A stretch of 64,000 nt of DNA from the NCBI GenBank assembly GCA_023229525.1, contig JALNZC010000017.1, forward strand, positions 1 to 64,000, written 5' to 3'. The notes under the pieces were generated by a model. The model made no database searches and had not been told where the DNA came from. It worked only from the letters and a program-made list of their open reading frames with translations. A program made the translations under genes and the position numbers. The stretch is from Bacteroidales bacterium. GTDB taxonomy: Bacteria; Bacteroidota; Bacteroidia; Bacteroidales; FEN-979. Below are positions 18,348 through 27,474 of this stretch, piece by piece (within the stretch, counting starts at the first letter, position 1; each line of letters starts with the position of its first letter).

Positions 18348-18396
18348 GGATGCAGGATGCAGGATACAGGATAGTGGATGCGGGATGCTGGATTGG
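18348..18396 (+). repeat. Heptanucleotide array, GGATNNN units (7 copies)
   Basis: Seven consecutive seven-base units of the form GGATGCA, GGATACA, GGATAGT, GGATGCG, GGATGCT and GGATTGG begin six bases after the comB stop and end 34 bases before the DPP III gene. The same unit family recurs at 28290, 43943, 52776 and 54761. Confidence 0.85.
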
Positions 18397-18430
18397 AGGC
18401 AGGGAAAAATATAATATTTATTATTGAGGT

Positions 18431-20488
18431 ATGAGTAATTTCAGAACATTAATGATCATGGCAATAGCATTTTCCGTTTCTTATTGCACCCCGGGTGGAA
18501 AGAAGAAAGAAAAAAATAATGAAAAGGAATTCAAGGTTCTTACTGAGCAGTTTGCTGATTCCAAAATATTGAGGTACCAGGTTCCGGGCTTTGACAGCCT
18601 TTCGCTCAGACAGAAGAAGCTTATTTACTATTTGAGCCAGGCTGCGTTATGCGGCCGCGATATTACCTGGGATCAGAATTATAAATTTAATTTATTGATC
18701 CGGAAAACACTTGAAGCCATATATCATGGATATTCCGGAGATAAAAAAACCGAAGATTTTAAGAAGTTCGAAGTTTATCTTAAGCGCATCTGGTTTTGCA
18801 ATGGCATACACCATCATTATTCCACTGATAAACTGATACCGGGTTTTTCACCGGTCTATTTCAAAACCCTTGTTCAGGGAACGAAGAAAGAAGATCTACC
18901 AATGAAGAATGGGCAATCCCTCGAGCAATTTCTCACGGAATTAACCCGCCTGATATTCGATACATCGGTTGCACCGAAACGGCTGAATCTCGATCCTTCG
19001 CAGGACCTTGTTCTGACCTCCGGAGCCAACTTTTATGAAGGAGTAAATCAACAGGAAGTCGAAAAATATTATACTGATCTTAAAAAAGCGGATGCAAAAC
19101 TAAAGAAAGACCAAAAAGTCTCTTATGGTCTGAATTCCAAACTCATCAGAGAGAATGGAAAAATCAGTGAGCAAACCTGGAAGGTAGGTGGATTGTATTC
19201 GCAGGCCATTGTGCAGATCGTTTCGTGGCTCGAGAAAGCGTTGACGGTTGCCGAGTCTCCGGAACAAAAAACTTCCATTGAAAAACTGATTTCCTATTAT
19301 AAAACCGGTGATCTTGCTACCTGGGATGAATACAATATTGCCTGGGTTAAGGACGATTCAAGGGTAGATTTTGTAAACGGTTTCATTGAGGTATACGGTG
19401 ATCCCATGGCGATGAAAGCAACCTGGGAATCGGTGGTCAATTTCAAGGATATTGAGGCCACAAAGCGTACCCAGATCCTCAGCACCAATGCCCAGTATTT
19501 CGAAGATCATTCTCCGGTTGCGCCTAAGTATCGGAAGAAAAAAGTAAAAGGTGTTTCTGCAAAAGTGATCACGGTTGCACAGCTTGGCGGAGATTGTTAT
19601 CCTACCACCCCGATTGGGATCAACCTGCCCAATGCAAACTGGATCAGGAAGGAGTACGGTTCCAAATCGGTAACGATGGATAATATTACCTATGCGTACA
19701 ACCAGGCTTCACTCGGTAATGGATTTCTCGAGGAATTCGCGTATAGCCAGGAAGAGATCGACCGGGAAAAGAAATATGGTCACCTTGCCGGTAATCTCAC
19801 AACCGATCTTCATGAATGCCTGGGACATGGTTCCGGACAGCTCAAACCCGGTATCACCGGAGAAGCATTGAAAAATTACCATTCGGCCATTGAAGAAGCG
19901 CGGGCCGACCTCTTTGCATTATATTACCTGGACGATCCCGTCATGATTCAATATGGGTTAATACCCGATCTGGAAGTAGCGAAAGCGGAATATGATAGCT
20001 ACATGCGAAACGGCCTCATGACGCAACTGGTGCGTATCCAACCGGGGAAAAATATAGAACAGGCGCATATGCGTGACCGGGCACTGATCGCTCATTGGAT
20101 CTATGAAAAGGTCAGGAAGGATAAAACAGTCGAAAAAGTAATGAAGAATGGCAAGACCTATTTCAGGATCAACGATTATGACAAACTTCGCGAAAAATTC
20201 GGGGAATTGTTGAATATCATTCAAAGGATCACATCAGAAGGCGATTACCAGGCAGCCAAAGAACTGGTTGAGAACTATGGAGTCAGGGTTGATCCGGAGC
20301 TTCATAAAGAAGTCCTCGCCCGTTATTCAAAACTGAATATCGCCCCGTACTCCGGGTTTATAAACCCTGTATTTACCCAGGTAATCAAGACCGACACCAT
20401 TGCAGATATAATGATTTCCTACCCGGATGATTATTCAGGACAAATGCTGTTTTATTCCAAAAACTATTCGTTTTTACCGGCCCGGTAG
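18431..20488 (+). CDS. Dipeptidyl peptidase III-family zinc metallopeptidase (M49), lipoprotein
   Basis: 685 residues. M49 peptidases release dipeptides from the N-terminus of oligopeptides. The zinc site is visible as HECLGH (461-466, HExxGH form) and the second-ligand motif EEARAD (from 488). A short signal peptide with Cys19 (VSYCTPGG) suggests a lipoprotein exported to the periplasm or outer membrane. Length is usual for bacterial DPP III. Start chosen at the ATG that opens the signal. A metallopeptidase of the M23 family follows four bases after the stop. Confidence 0.93.
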   Translation: MSNFRTLMIMAIAFSVSYCTPGGKKKEKNNEKEFKVLTEQFADSKILRYQVPGFDSLSLRQKKLIYYLSQAALCGRDITWDQNYKFNLLIRKTLEAIYHGYSGDKKTEDFKKFEVYLKRIWFCNGIHHHYSTDKLIPGFSPVYFKTLVQGTKKEDLPMKNGQSLEQFLTELTRLIFDTSVAPKRLNLDPSQDLVLTSGANFYEGVNQQEVEKYYTDLKKADAKLKKDQKVSYGLNSKLIRENGKISEQTWKVGGLYSQAIVQIVSWLEKALTVAESPEQKTSIEKLISYYKTGDLATWDEYNIAWVKDDSRVDFVNGFIEVYGDPMAMKATWESVVNFKDIEATKRTQILSTNAQYFEDHSPVAPKYRKKKVKGVSAKVITVAQLGGDCYPTTPIGINLPNANWIRKEYGSKSVTMDNITYAYNQASLGNGFLEEFAYSQEEIDREKKYGHLAGNLTTDLHECLGHGSGQLKPGITGEALKNYHSAIEEARADLFALYYLDDPVMIQYGLIPDLEVAKAEYDSYMRNGLMTQLVRIQPGKNIEQAHMRDRALIAHWIYEKVRKDKTVEKVMKNGKTYFRINDYDKLREKFGELLNIIQRITSEGDYQAAKELVENYGVRVDPELHKEVLARYSKLNIAPYSGFINPVFTQVIKTDTIADIMISYPDDYSGQMLFYSKNYSFLPAR

Positions 20489-20492
20489 TACC

Positions 20493-22220
20493 ATGCGGAT
20501 ATCCTCTATCGTTGTCTTGATACTTGTCCTGACCTTCCCGGGGAAACAACTGGCGGGACAGAACCATTATCCCAGGAATTATTTCCGTTCGCCTGTGAAT
20601 TTTCCTGTTTCGCTTTCCGGTTCATTCGGCGAAATAAGAAAAAACCATTTTCACTCTGGTATAGATATACGAACCCAGGGAGTTCAGGGGAAACCCGTTT
20701 ATGCCGTAGCCGATGGTTACATATCGCGGATAAATATTTCTCCAGGCGGATTCGGTAAAGCCCTTTATCTTACCCATCCAAATGGTTATACTTCAGTATA
20801 TGGTCACCTGAAATCATGCGCAGGAGCCATTGGAACCTGGATAAAAACGCAACAGTATAAGCAAGAATCGTTTGTTTTGGATACCAGTGTACCGGTTGGT
20901 ATCCTGAAGGTCAAAAAGGGCGATATTATCGCTTATTCGGGCAATTCCGGCTCTTCAGCAGGACCTCATCTTCATTTTGAGATCAGGGACTCGGAAAATC
21001 AGGATGTCATTGATCCGCTCCTTTTCGGTTTTGTGGCTGCAGACGGGAGTCCTCCGAAAATTTCTTACCTTAAGATTTACCCGCACGATGAAAATGCCCT
21101 GGTGAACAGGAAAAACGAACCTTTGATGATACCGGTTTCCGGCGCCGGTGGAACATGTAAACTTAAAAATTCCGACACGATAGAAGTCTCCGGGAAAATT
21201 ATTTTCGGAATTGAAACATCCGATAATGCTGAAGGAGGATTAAAAACCGGTGTTAATACTATTGACCTTTCTGTGGGTGGTTCTGTAATTTTTTCACAAC
21301 ACATTGAACGTTTCGCATTTTCAGAGACACGCTATGCCAACAGCCTGATGGATTATCCCTCTTTTATCCGGAGCAAGCATAAAGTCCAGCGCTCTTATGT
21401 TGCCCCGAATAACAAGTTAAGTGTTTACAGAGATGTTAAAAATCAGGGAGTTTACACTTTTAATGATAACAGGGCGCATAAGATCCGCTACCGCGTGACT
21501 GATGATTTCGGAAATGTTTCCACGCTGGTTTTCTGTGTTAGAAGTCATCCGGCAAATCGTGAAATTAGCTCCGTATCCTCTTCCATCATGGGATCCCAGA
21601 CTTTTAAGTATCAAACGGATAATCATTTTGACCGTCCGGGAATAAAATTTGATGTTCCGAAAGATGCACTATACGAAGATCTGGCATTTGATTATTTTAC
21701 CACACCCCCGGTTCATGGATCTTTTTCACCTGTGTACCATCTCCAGGATCAGTTTACACCGCTTAACACTTTTTGCACCCTTTCCATCCACCCGGATAAT
21801 TTGCCTGGTCCGCTGAAATCCAAAGCCCTGATTGTGTCAGTGGAAGGCGGAAACCGGTTTGCCGGCAGGGGAGGGAAATTTGAGAATGGATGGGTCACTA
21901 CCCGGATCCGGGATTTCGGAAATTTTACCGTCGCTGTTGATACCACATCCCCGGTTATCCGTGCTGTCAATATCTTTAATAATAAAAAAGTCAGCAGGCA
22001 ATCAAGCATCATGATTAAAGTATCCGATAATCTTTCCGGGATCCAATCATACAGGGGAACGCTGAATGGTAAATGGATATTGATGGATTATGATCAAAAG
22101 AACAATCTCCTGACATACAGTTTTGACGAACGGATAAAGAGCGGAAAGAACCATTTTGTATTGGTTGTAACCGATGCAGTCGGAAATTCTTCCCGGTTTG
22201 AAGCCAATCTGATCCGCTGA
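20493..22220 (+). CDS. M23-family peptidoglycan endopeptidase
   Basis: 575 residues from the ATG at 20493, four bases after the DPP III stop; a longer in-frame ATG at 20427 overlaps DPP III and lacks a signal, so it is rejected. A signal peptide (residues 1-22) is followed by a LytM/M23 domain with zinc and active-site residues His54 and Asp58 (HSGID), His105 and His159/His161 (HLHFE). The remaining 400 residues are beta-rich, probably Ig-like repeats (VDTTSPVI, VSDNLSGIQSY). It cuts peptide cross-links in the murein during growth or division, by family analogy. Confidence 0.9.
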   Translation: MRISSIVVLILVLTFPGKQLAGQNHYPRNYFRSPVNFPVSLSGSFGEIRKNHFHSGIDIRTQGVQGKPVYAVADGYISRINISPGGFGKALYLTHPNGYTSVYGHLKSCAGAIGTWIKTQQYKQESFVLDTSVPVGILKVKKGDIIAYSGNSGSSAGPHLHFEIRDSENQDVIDPLLFGFVAADGSPPKISYLKIYPHDENALVNRKNEPLMIPVSGAGGTCKLKNSDTIEVSGKIIFGIETSDNAEGGLKTGVNTIDLSVGGSVIFSQHIERFAFSETRYANSLMDYPSFIRSKHKVQRSYVAPNNKLSVYRDVKNQGVYTFNDNRAHKIRYRVTDDFGNVSTLVFCVRSHPANREISSVSSSIMGSQTFKYQTDNHFDRPGIKFDVPKDALYEDLAFDYFTTPPVHGSFSPVYHLQDQFTPLNTFCTLSIHPDNLPGPLKSKALIVSVEGGNRFAGRGGKFENGWVTTRIRDFGNFTVAVDTTSPVIRAVNIFNNKKVSRQSSIMIKVSDNLSGIQSYRGTLNGKWILMDYDQKNNLLTYSFDERIKSGKNHFVLVVTDAVGNSSRFEANLIR

Positions 22221-22231
22221 TCTTTTCTTTT

Positions 22232-22239
22232 TATATTTG
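22232..22239 (+). promoter_or_regulatory. -7 promoter element of guaA
   Basis: TATATTTG matches TAnnTTTG and ends four bases before the guaA ATG at 22244, predicting a leaderless or nearly leaderless mRNA. No convincing TTG -33 element is seen. Confidence 0.45.
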
Positions 22240-22243
22240 TAAA

Positions 22244-23773
22244 ATGCAAGAAACCATTTTGATCCTGGATTTCGGTTCCCAGTATACACAGCTTATCGCC
22301 CGCCGTATCAGGGAACTGAATGTCTATTGCGAAATTTATCCCTTCCATCATTTTCCTGTTCCGGATGACCGTGTTAAAGGGGTCATCCTCTCCGGAAGTC
22401 CATTTTCTATAAGGGATGAAAATGCCCCTATTCCTGATCTGAAAGATATCCGGGGAAAGATTCCGGTTTTGGGCATCTGCTACGGTGCACAGTACCTTGC
22501 CCAGTTTTCGGGGGGAGAGGTTGCGCCTTCCAAAATTCGGGAATATGGCCGGTCAAACCTCACATATCTTGATTCCCGTAGTACTTTACTCAAAGGCATG
22601 AGCACCGGCACCCAGGTCTGGATGTCGCATGCCGATACCATTCTCACTATCCCTTCAGGCTTCCACACCATAGCAAGTACGCCTGATGTAAAATTTGCCG
22701 GTTTTCATATTGCAGCAGAAAGTACCTATGGGATTCAGTTCCATCCGGAAGTTTACCATACCACGGAAGGATTAACCTTGTTGGGAAATTTTGTGGCGGA
22801 CATCTGTGGATGCAGCCAATCCTGGACCCCCCAATCGTTTGTAGAAACAACAGTCGCCGAACTGAAAAACAAGATCGGGAACGATAAAGTTATTCTCGGA
22901 CTGTCTGGAGGCGTTGATTCATCCGTCACGGCCATGCTTTTGCACAAAGCCATCGGTAAAAACCTTTACTGCATTTTTGTAGACAACGGGTTGTTACGGA
23001 AAAACGAATTCAGGAATGTTCTGGAAAGGTATAAAAGGCTTGACCTGAATGTAACTGGTGTCGATGCAGGTGATTTGTTTATTGATGGCCTTAAAAAGGT
23101 TTTTGATCCGGAAAAAAAGCGAAAAATTATCGGGAAAACATTCATCGATGTTTTTGAGGCGGAGGCGCATAAGATCCGTGATATTCAATGGCTCGCGCAA
23201 GGAACCATATACCCGGATGTCATTGAATCCCACTCCGTGAAAGGTCCTTCGGCTACAATAAAATCTCACCATAATGTAGGAGGTCTTCCGGATCATTTAA
23301 AACTGAAAATTGTAGAACCTTTGAACACCCTCTTCAAGGATGAAGTTCGCAAGGTGGGGAAGGCTCTTGGTCTTGACGATGAATTTCTGAAACGCCATCC
23401 TTTTCCGGGACCGGGTTTGGCCGTTCGGATACTGAGCGATATCGACCGTGAAAAAGTGAGGTTATTGCAGGAAGTCGATGACATTTTCATTGCTGCGCTT
23501 CGGTCTTACAACCTCTATCATGAAGTGTGGCAGGCTTTTGCCGTGCTATTACCGGTTCAGACGGTCGGTGTGATGGGTGATGAACGTACTTACGAAAATG
23601 TGGTGGCGTTACGCGCCGTTACTTCTACCGATGGCATGACAGCTGATTGGGCACATCTGCCGCATGATTTCCTGGCAAAAGTAAGCAATGACATCATCAA
23701 TAAAGTAAAAGGCGTTAACCGGGTGGTTTATGACATCAGTTCGAAACCTCCTGCCACCATTGAGTGGGAATAG
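22244..23773 (+). CDS. guaA: GMP synthase (glutamine-hydrolysing)
   Basis: Last step of GMP synthesis: XMP is aminated with glutamine nitrogen and ATP. The protein of 509 residues has an N-terminal class I glutamine amidotransferase domain with the triad Cys79 (GICYG), His167 and Glu169 (FHPEV), an ATP pyrophosphatase domain with the PP-loop SGGVDSS (221-227), and the C-terminal dimerisation domain ending KPPATIEWE. All are intact and the length is normal. Confidence 0.98.
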   Translation: MQETILILDFGSQYTQLIARRIRELNVYCEIYPFHHFPVPDDRVKGVILSGSPFSIRDENAPIPDLKDIRGKIPVLGICYGAQYLAQFSGGEVAPSKIREYGRSNLTYLDSRSTLLKGMSTGTQVWMSHADTILTIPSGFHTIASTPDVKFAGFHIAAESTYGIQFHPEVYHTTEGLTLLGNFVADICGCSQSWTPQSFVETTVAELKNKIGNDKVILGLSGGVDSSVTAMLLHKAIGKNLYCIFVDNGLLRKNEFRNVLERYKRLDLNVTGVDAGDLFIDGLKKVFDPEKKRKIIGKTFIDVFEAEAHKIRDIQWLAQGTIYPDVIESHSVKGPSATIKSHHNVGGLPDHLKLKIVEPLNTLFKDEVRKVGKALGLDDEFLKRHPFPGPGLAVRILSDIDREKVRLLQEVDDIFIAALRSYNLYHEVWQAFAVLLPVQTVGVMGDERTYENVVALRAVTSTDGMTADWAHLPHDFLAKVSNDIINKVKGVNRVVYDISSKPPATIEWE

Positions 23774-23806
23774 TGTAATGAAGAAATGCGTAGCTTTCAC
23801 AAGGAT

Positions 23807-25303
23807 ATGAAGAAGTTGTTGTTGTATTATGGATTCCTGATATATTTATCGGGAGCGCCTATTCTTTGTTCTGCACAAGCGACGCAGGATCAATTAAGAA
23901 GGATTCGTTCTTCCGTCATAGAAAAGATCGATGGAAAGGAATTTTATATTCATACCATCTTGCGTGGACAGACCCTTTATATGATATCAAAAGCTTATGG
24001 AGTGGAAATAAACGATATCATTCGTGAAAATCCGAAGGTGAAAGAGGGAATTAAAGCTGATCAGAAAATAAGAATCCCAATCCCCGGTAAAAAAACGGAA
24101 ATTCCAGAAGAAAAGCCGGAGATACCAACTCATGTTAAGGATTCCGCAGATAAGGCATCTCTCCCTGAAAATGCACCGACAATCTCCGATTCGCTCCTTC
24201 AGATATCTACACCATGTGGTAAAGACAGTAAATCGAAGAAAAATACTTACAATGTGGCACTAATGCTCCCGTTATATCTTGATAATGCAGATCATCTCAA
24301 TGTGGAAAATCCGGAACCTGATATTTTGGAAACTTTTATTTCCTTTAAATTCCTGCCCTTTTATGAAGGATTCCGGATAGCGCTCGATTCCCTTGAGAAA
24401 ACAGGTTTGAAGGTTGTCCTCTGGGTTTATGATGTAGATAAAGACACGGTTAAGACTCAGCAATTGCTGAGAAAACCGGAGATGAAACTAATGGATCTTA
24501 TCATTGGATTATTGTATCACAGAAATTTCTTAATGGTAGCCGATTTTGCCAGGAAAAACAAGATAAATATTGTTAATCCCATCTCTGAACGCAGCGACAT
24601 TGTTACCGGGAATCCTTTGGTGTTCAAAGTCAAACCAGCCAAAAGTCAGCTGAACCACCAGGTTGCGGAATATCTGGCAGACGTAGACCACGATGCCCAG
24701 GTATTGATCGTACGGAACGGAAAATACAGCGACCCTGGTGCGGTTGATCAATTAAAAAAAGCATGTCTTGAGCAAAAGCTGAATGTGCAAGTCGTCGATG
24801 GACAGGATGCTCTTATGACCCGAATGTCGAAGGAAAAAGAAAATTGGATCGTTGCTTTCACCGATAATACGACGTATGCGCTTGAGTTTACCCGGCAATT
24901 GTACCGGTTTCGCAACGATTATAAAATTTCACTGATCGGGTTACCCTTCTGGTCGAACCTGGAAGGGTTGGAAACAGATTACCTGGTCGGCTTAAAGACC
25001 CATATGGTTGTTCCTTATTTCACCGATTATGAGAATACGGAAGTCAAAAAATTTGTGCAGCGCTATCAACTGATTTATCATGCAGATCCTTCCCCGCTTG
25101 CCTTCGATGGATATGATGTAGCGATCTATTTTCTTTCCGCTTTGAAAAATTATGGTAAAAATATTCGGCCCTGTCTGGATGAATTAAAGATACCGTTACT
25201 TCAGACACAGTATGATTACCATTATTCCAAAAATAACGGATCAGAAAACCTGCACTGGGAAATCTATAAATATGAAAACTATAAACTGTTAAAGGCCAAC
25301 TGA
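23807..25303 (+). CDS. LysM and periplasmic-binding-fold (PBP1) exported protein
   Basis: About 498 residues from the ATG at 23807, preceded by AAGGA and opening a signal peptide (YLSGAPILCSAQ); the earlier in-frame ATG at 23786 gives a poorer start. A LysM domain lies near residues 45-90 (HTILRGQTLYMISKAYGV), then a Pro/Lys linker, then a type 1 periplasmic-binding fold (YNVALMLPLYLD to the end) like amino-acid ABC receptors. This combination is common in Bacteroidota and probably binds peptidoglycan and a ligand; no transporter genes are adjacent. The stop lies three bases from the convergent usp stop. Confidence 0.88.
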   Translation: MKKLLLYYGFLIYLSGAPILCSAQATQDQLRRIRSSVIEKIDGKEFYIHTILRGQTLYMISKAYGVEINDIIRENPKVKEGIKADQKIRIPIPGKKTEIPEEKPEIPTHVKDSADKASLPENAPTISDSLLQISTPCGKDSKSKKNTYNVALMLPLYLDNADHLNVENPEPDILETFISFKFLPFYEGFRIALDSLEKTGLKVVLWVYDVDKDTVKTQQLLRKPEMKLMDLIIGLLYHRNFLMVADFARKNKINIVNPISERSDIVTGNPLVFKVKPAKSQLNHQVAEYLADVDHDAQVLIVRNGKYSDPGAVDQLKKACLEQKLNVQVVDGQDALMTRMSKEKENWIVAFTDNTTYALEFTRQLYRFRNDYKISLIGLPFWSNLEGLETDYLVGLKTHMVVPYFTDYENTEVKKFVQRYQLIYHADPSPLAFDGYDVAIYFLSALKNYGKNIRPCLDELKIPLLQTQYDYHYSKNNGSENLHWEIYKYENYKLLKAN

Positions 25304-25306
25304 CGA

Positions 25307-26182
25307 TCATCCCATCGATGGAATTGCCAATAAAGGTATGTTGGTGGCAAACAGATTTTTTTTGGTGATGTTTTTGGTAAAAACCATATAAAGCAGGCTG
25401 CGTTTATGTGGTTGAAAAGCGATTATATCAATTTTGTTTTCACGTACAAAAAGATCAATGACTTTTTGGTTGTCGTCGACACATTCGATCACCTCGAAGG
25501 TAATCAAACCGGCTTTCTCTTCCTTGCCGAATTTCATCTGAAGGGCCTTCATCCGGTCAAAAGAATCTGAATTTTTTGTTTTGATGATGAAATGAACTAC
25601 CTGAAGTTTAAAAGTAAACGGGGTGAAAAGTTCAAGGATGACCGAAATAGTGGAGGCATTGGCTTCCGAGAGATCGGCTGCGAACATGATCGTTTTAAAA
25701 CCCCGGTAAGTCTTGATTTCAGGAATGGTCAGCACGGGAACCTTGGCATGATCGATGATATACGTTGAAACTCTACCCCAGACATTGATGTTATTTCCTT
25801 TCCCGGTGGTTCCCATGATCACAATATCAGGGTGGAATTCATTGCAAATTTCCCTGATTTCATTTTCAATTTCACCACCGTTGACGCTTGAAGTCAGGGT
25901 CACATTGGGGAGGTTCTCCTTACGGATCTGATCACTGACCTTCTCGAAAAGTTCTTCCATGTTGCGTGTGGCCTGGTGATGTATCTCTTTCATGAGTTCT
26001 TCATTGTACATGGTACTCATGTCGAGGGTATCGGGGAAACTCGTATCGGCAATGATAATCTGATCGAAATAGGTATGAAAAAGTTTAATTTCTGCACCGA
26101 AAACCCTGGCGAATTCAAGTGCATACTTGCAGGTTATATCAGTATGGCCGGAAAAATCAACAGGTATAAGTATCTTTTTCAT
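25307..26182 (-). CDS. Universal stress protein with two Usp domains
   Basis: 291 residues formed by two tandem UspA domains of about 145 residues. The first has the nucleotide-binding pattern GTTGKGNNINVWGRVSTYI, followed by VPVLTIP; the second is degenerate and ends NIPLLAIP without the glycine motif. Cytoplasmic. Likely binds ATP through the first domain. A candidate promoter lies inside the 3' end of the upstream glycosyltransferase gene. Confidence 0.93.
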   Translation of the reverse strand: MKKILIPVDFSGHTDITCKYALEFARVFGAEIKLFHTYFDQIIIADTSFPDTLDMSTMYNEELMKEIHHQATRNMEELFEKVSDQIRKENLPNVTLTSSVNGGEIENEIREICNEFHPDIVIMGTTGKGNNINVWGRVSTYIIDHAKVPVLTIPEIKTYRGFKTIMFAADLSEANASTISVILELFTPFTFKLQVVHFIIKTKNSDSFDRMKALQMKFGKEEKAGLITFEVIECVDDNQKVIDLFVRENKIDIIAFQPHKRSLLYMVFTKNITKKNLFATNIPLLAIPSMG

Positions 26183-26217
26183 ATATTTGAATTTAAGAGG
26201 TCAATGCATCAGGAAGA

Positions 26218-27345
26218 TTAAGACAAAGTTAATATTTCCATCAACAATTTACAATTCTTTTGATTTGAATGAATTTCATTCAGGATATCCCGACGGTTTT
26301 GAATATAACTTTCGTTGAATTCCAATTCGAAAAGTCCGGTTATTTTTTCTTTAAAATTCTGAGGTGTTGATGCCAGGATACACAGTTCAGCCAATGATGT
26401 TCCTGCCACCATGGCAGGATTGACCAGGCAAAAACGTCCGTTGAACAGAGCATTAAGAAGCTTCAGCTTAAGTCCTGTTGGTTGAAATGTGACCATGATA
26501 TTGACATGTGCATGACGGATCAGATCGGACATTTCATCCTCAGGAGGATTGATTACAAAACGAATGTTGGGCCTGGATTGAGCTGATCTGATCAGCCAAT
26601 CCGGTGGATCCATGCCCGCAATAACCAACGGAGGAAAACCATCCTCCCAGATTTTCCGGATAAGAAATTCGGCGGCCATATAATTTTCCGGAACTGACAG
26701 TTTTCCCTGATATAGTGCGTATGTGCCTTTACCGGGTAAGATATTCACCTCGTCATCGCGGTGAAAACTCGGCATGTAAACGATCTTTTTTGTAGGAAAC
26801 CGGGACTTCAGGTAGTTTGTATCTTTCTGAGATACGGTGAGCATCACGGAAGCATGATCCAGTTTCCGCTGAAAAGCAAGCAACCGTATGCTTTCAATTA
26901 AAAAAAACAGTTTTTTCCTTTTGCTTTTCTCTGCCTTGAAGAGATGGTAATAATAATGGTGTTCAATATTGCTTTCCCGGTAAATCAAATACCGGTCGCT
27001 GAGGCGTTTATCGGCGAGAAAGCCACAAGTATGAAGACCTTCGAACAAAATGGGATCGTTGTCCCGGAGCAAATTCAGGACTAGTGCTTCCTGTATACGG
27101 GTAGTAACAATATATGGTTTCAGCGACAAACCGGGAATTAATCCCGATTTCCGGGGATAATAATAGACTTCATCGCAATATTTCTCCAGTTCTTTTACCG
27201 GGATACGATTATACCGGAAACAATGAAGATGAATGACGACACCGGCGTTGTATAGGGCCCTGATTTTGTAAAATACATCTATAACCCCTCCGTAATTTGC
27301 AGGATACGGGATATCGAAAGAGATGATATGTAATCTATAAGTCAA
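26218..27345 (-). CDS. Glycosyltransferase, GT-B fold
   Basis: 375 residues. The N-terminal FDIPYPANYGGVIDVFYKIRAL is the usual opening of GT4-like enzymes, and the C-terminal half has the weak GT1 pattern (YQGKLSVPENYMAAEFLI, HVNIMVTFQPTGLKLKLLNAL, GRFCLVNP). It probably adds a sugar to a surface glycan using a nucleotide sugar; donor and acceptor are unknown. The only start codon in frame is a TTG at 27345 that lies inside a heptanucleotide array (TTGACTT repeats on this strand), so the N-terminus may have been set by the repeat. A second glycosyltransferase lies upstream on the same strand. Confidence 0.83.
   Translation of the reverse strand: MTYRLHIISFDIPYPANYGGVIDVFYKIRALYNAGVVIHLHCFRYNRIPVKELEKYCDEVYYYPRKSGLIPGLSLKPYIVTTRIQEALVLNLLRDNDPILFEGLHTCGFLADKRLSDRYLIYRESNIEHHYYYHLFKAEKSKRKKLFFLIESIRLLAFQRKLDHASVMLTVSQKDTNYLKSRFPTKKIVYMPSFHRDDEVNILPGKGTYALYQGKLSVPENYMAAEFLIRKIWEDGFPPLVIAGMDPPDWLIRSAQSRPNIRFVINPPEDEMSDLIRHAHVNIMVTFQPTGLKLKLLNALFNGRFCLVNPAMVAGTSLAELCILASTPQNFKEKITGLFELEFNESYIQNRRDILNEIHSNQKNCKLLMEILTLS
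26223..26230 (-). promoter_or_regulatory. -7 promoter element of usp
   Basis: CAAAGTTA reads TAACTTTG on the minus strand. It lies within the last codons of the upstream glycosyltransferase gene and about 40 bases before the usp ATG. Confidence 0.4.
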
Positions 27346-27474
27346 AAGTCAAAAATCAAAAGTTATCTGTTCCCGGCTGTTGGTTGTATGATAAATCAAA
27401 AGTCAAAAATCAAAAGTTAAAAGTTATCTGTTCCCGGTTGTTGGATGTAAGATAAATCTAAAATCTAAAATCGT
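27339..27474 (+). repeat. Heptanucleotide array (AAGTCAA/AAATCAA/AAATCTA) with duplicated 26-base spacer
   Basis: Units AAGTCAA, AAGTCAA, AAATCAA and AAGTTAT (27339-27366) are followed by a 26-base non-repeat segment, five more units (27393-27427), a near-identical 26-base segment (27428-27453, three differences) and AAATCTA, AAATCTA, AAATCGT (27454-27474). It fills the space between the two glycosyltransferase genes and encodes the last residues of one and the TTG start of the other. Confidence 0.8.
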
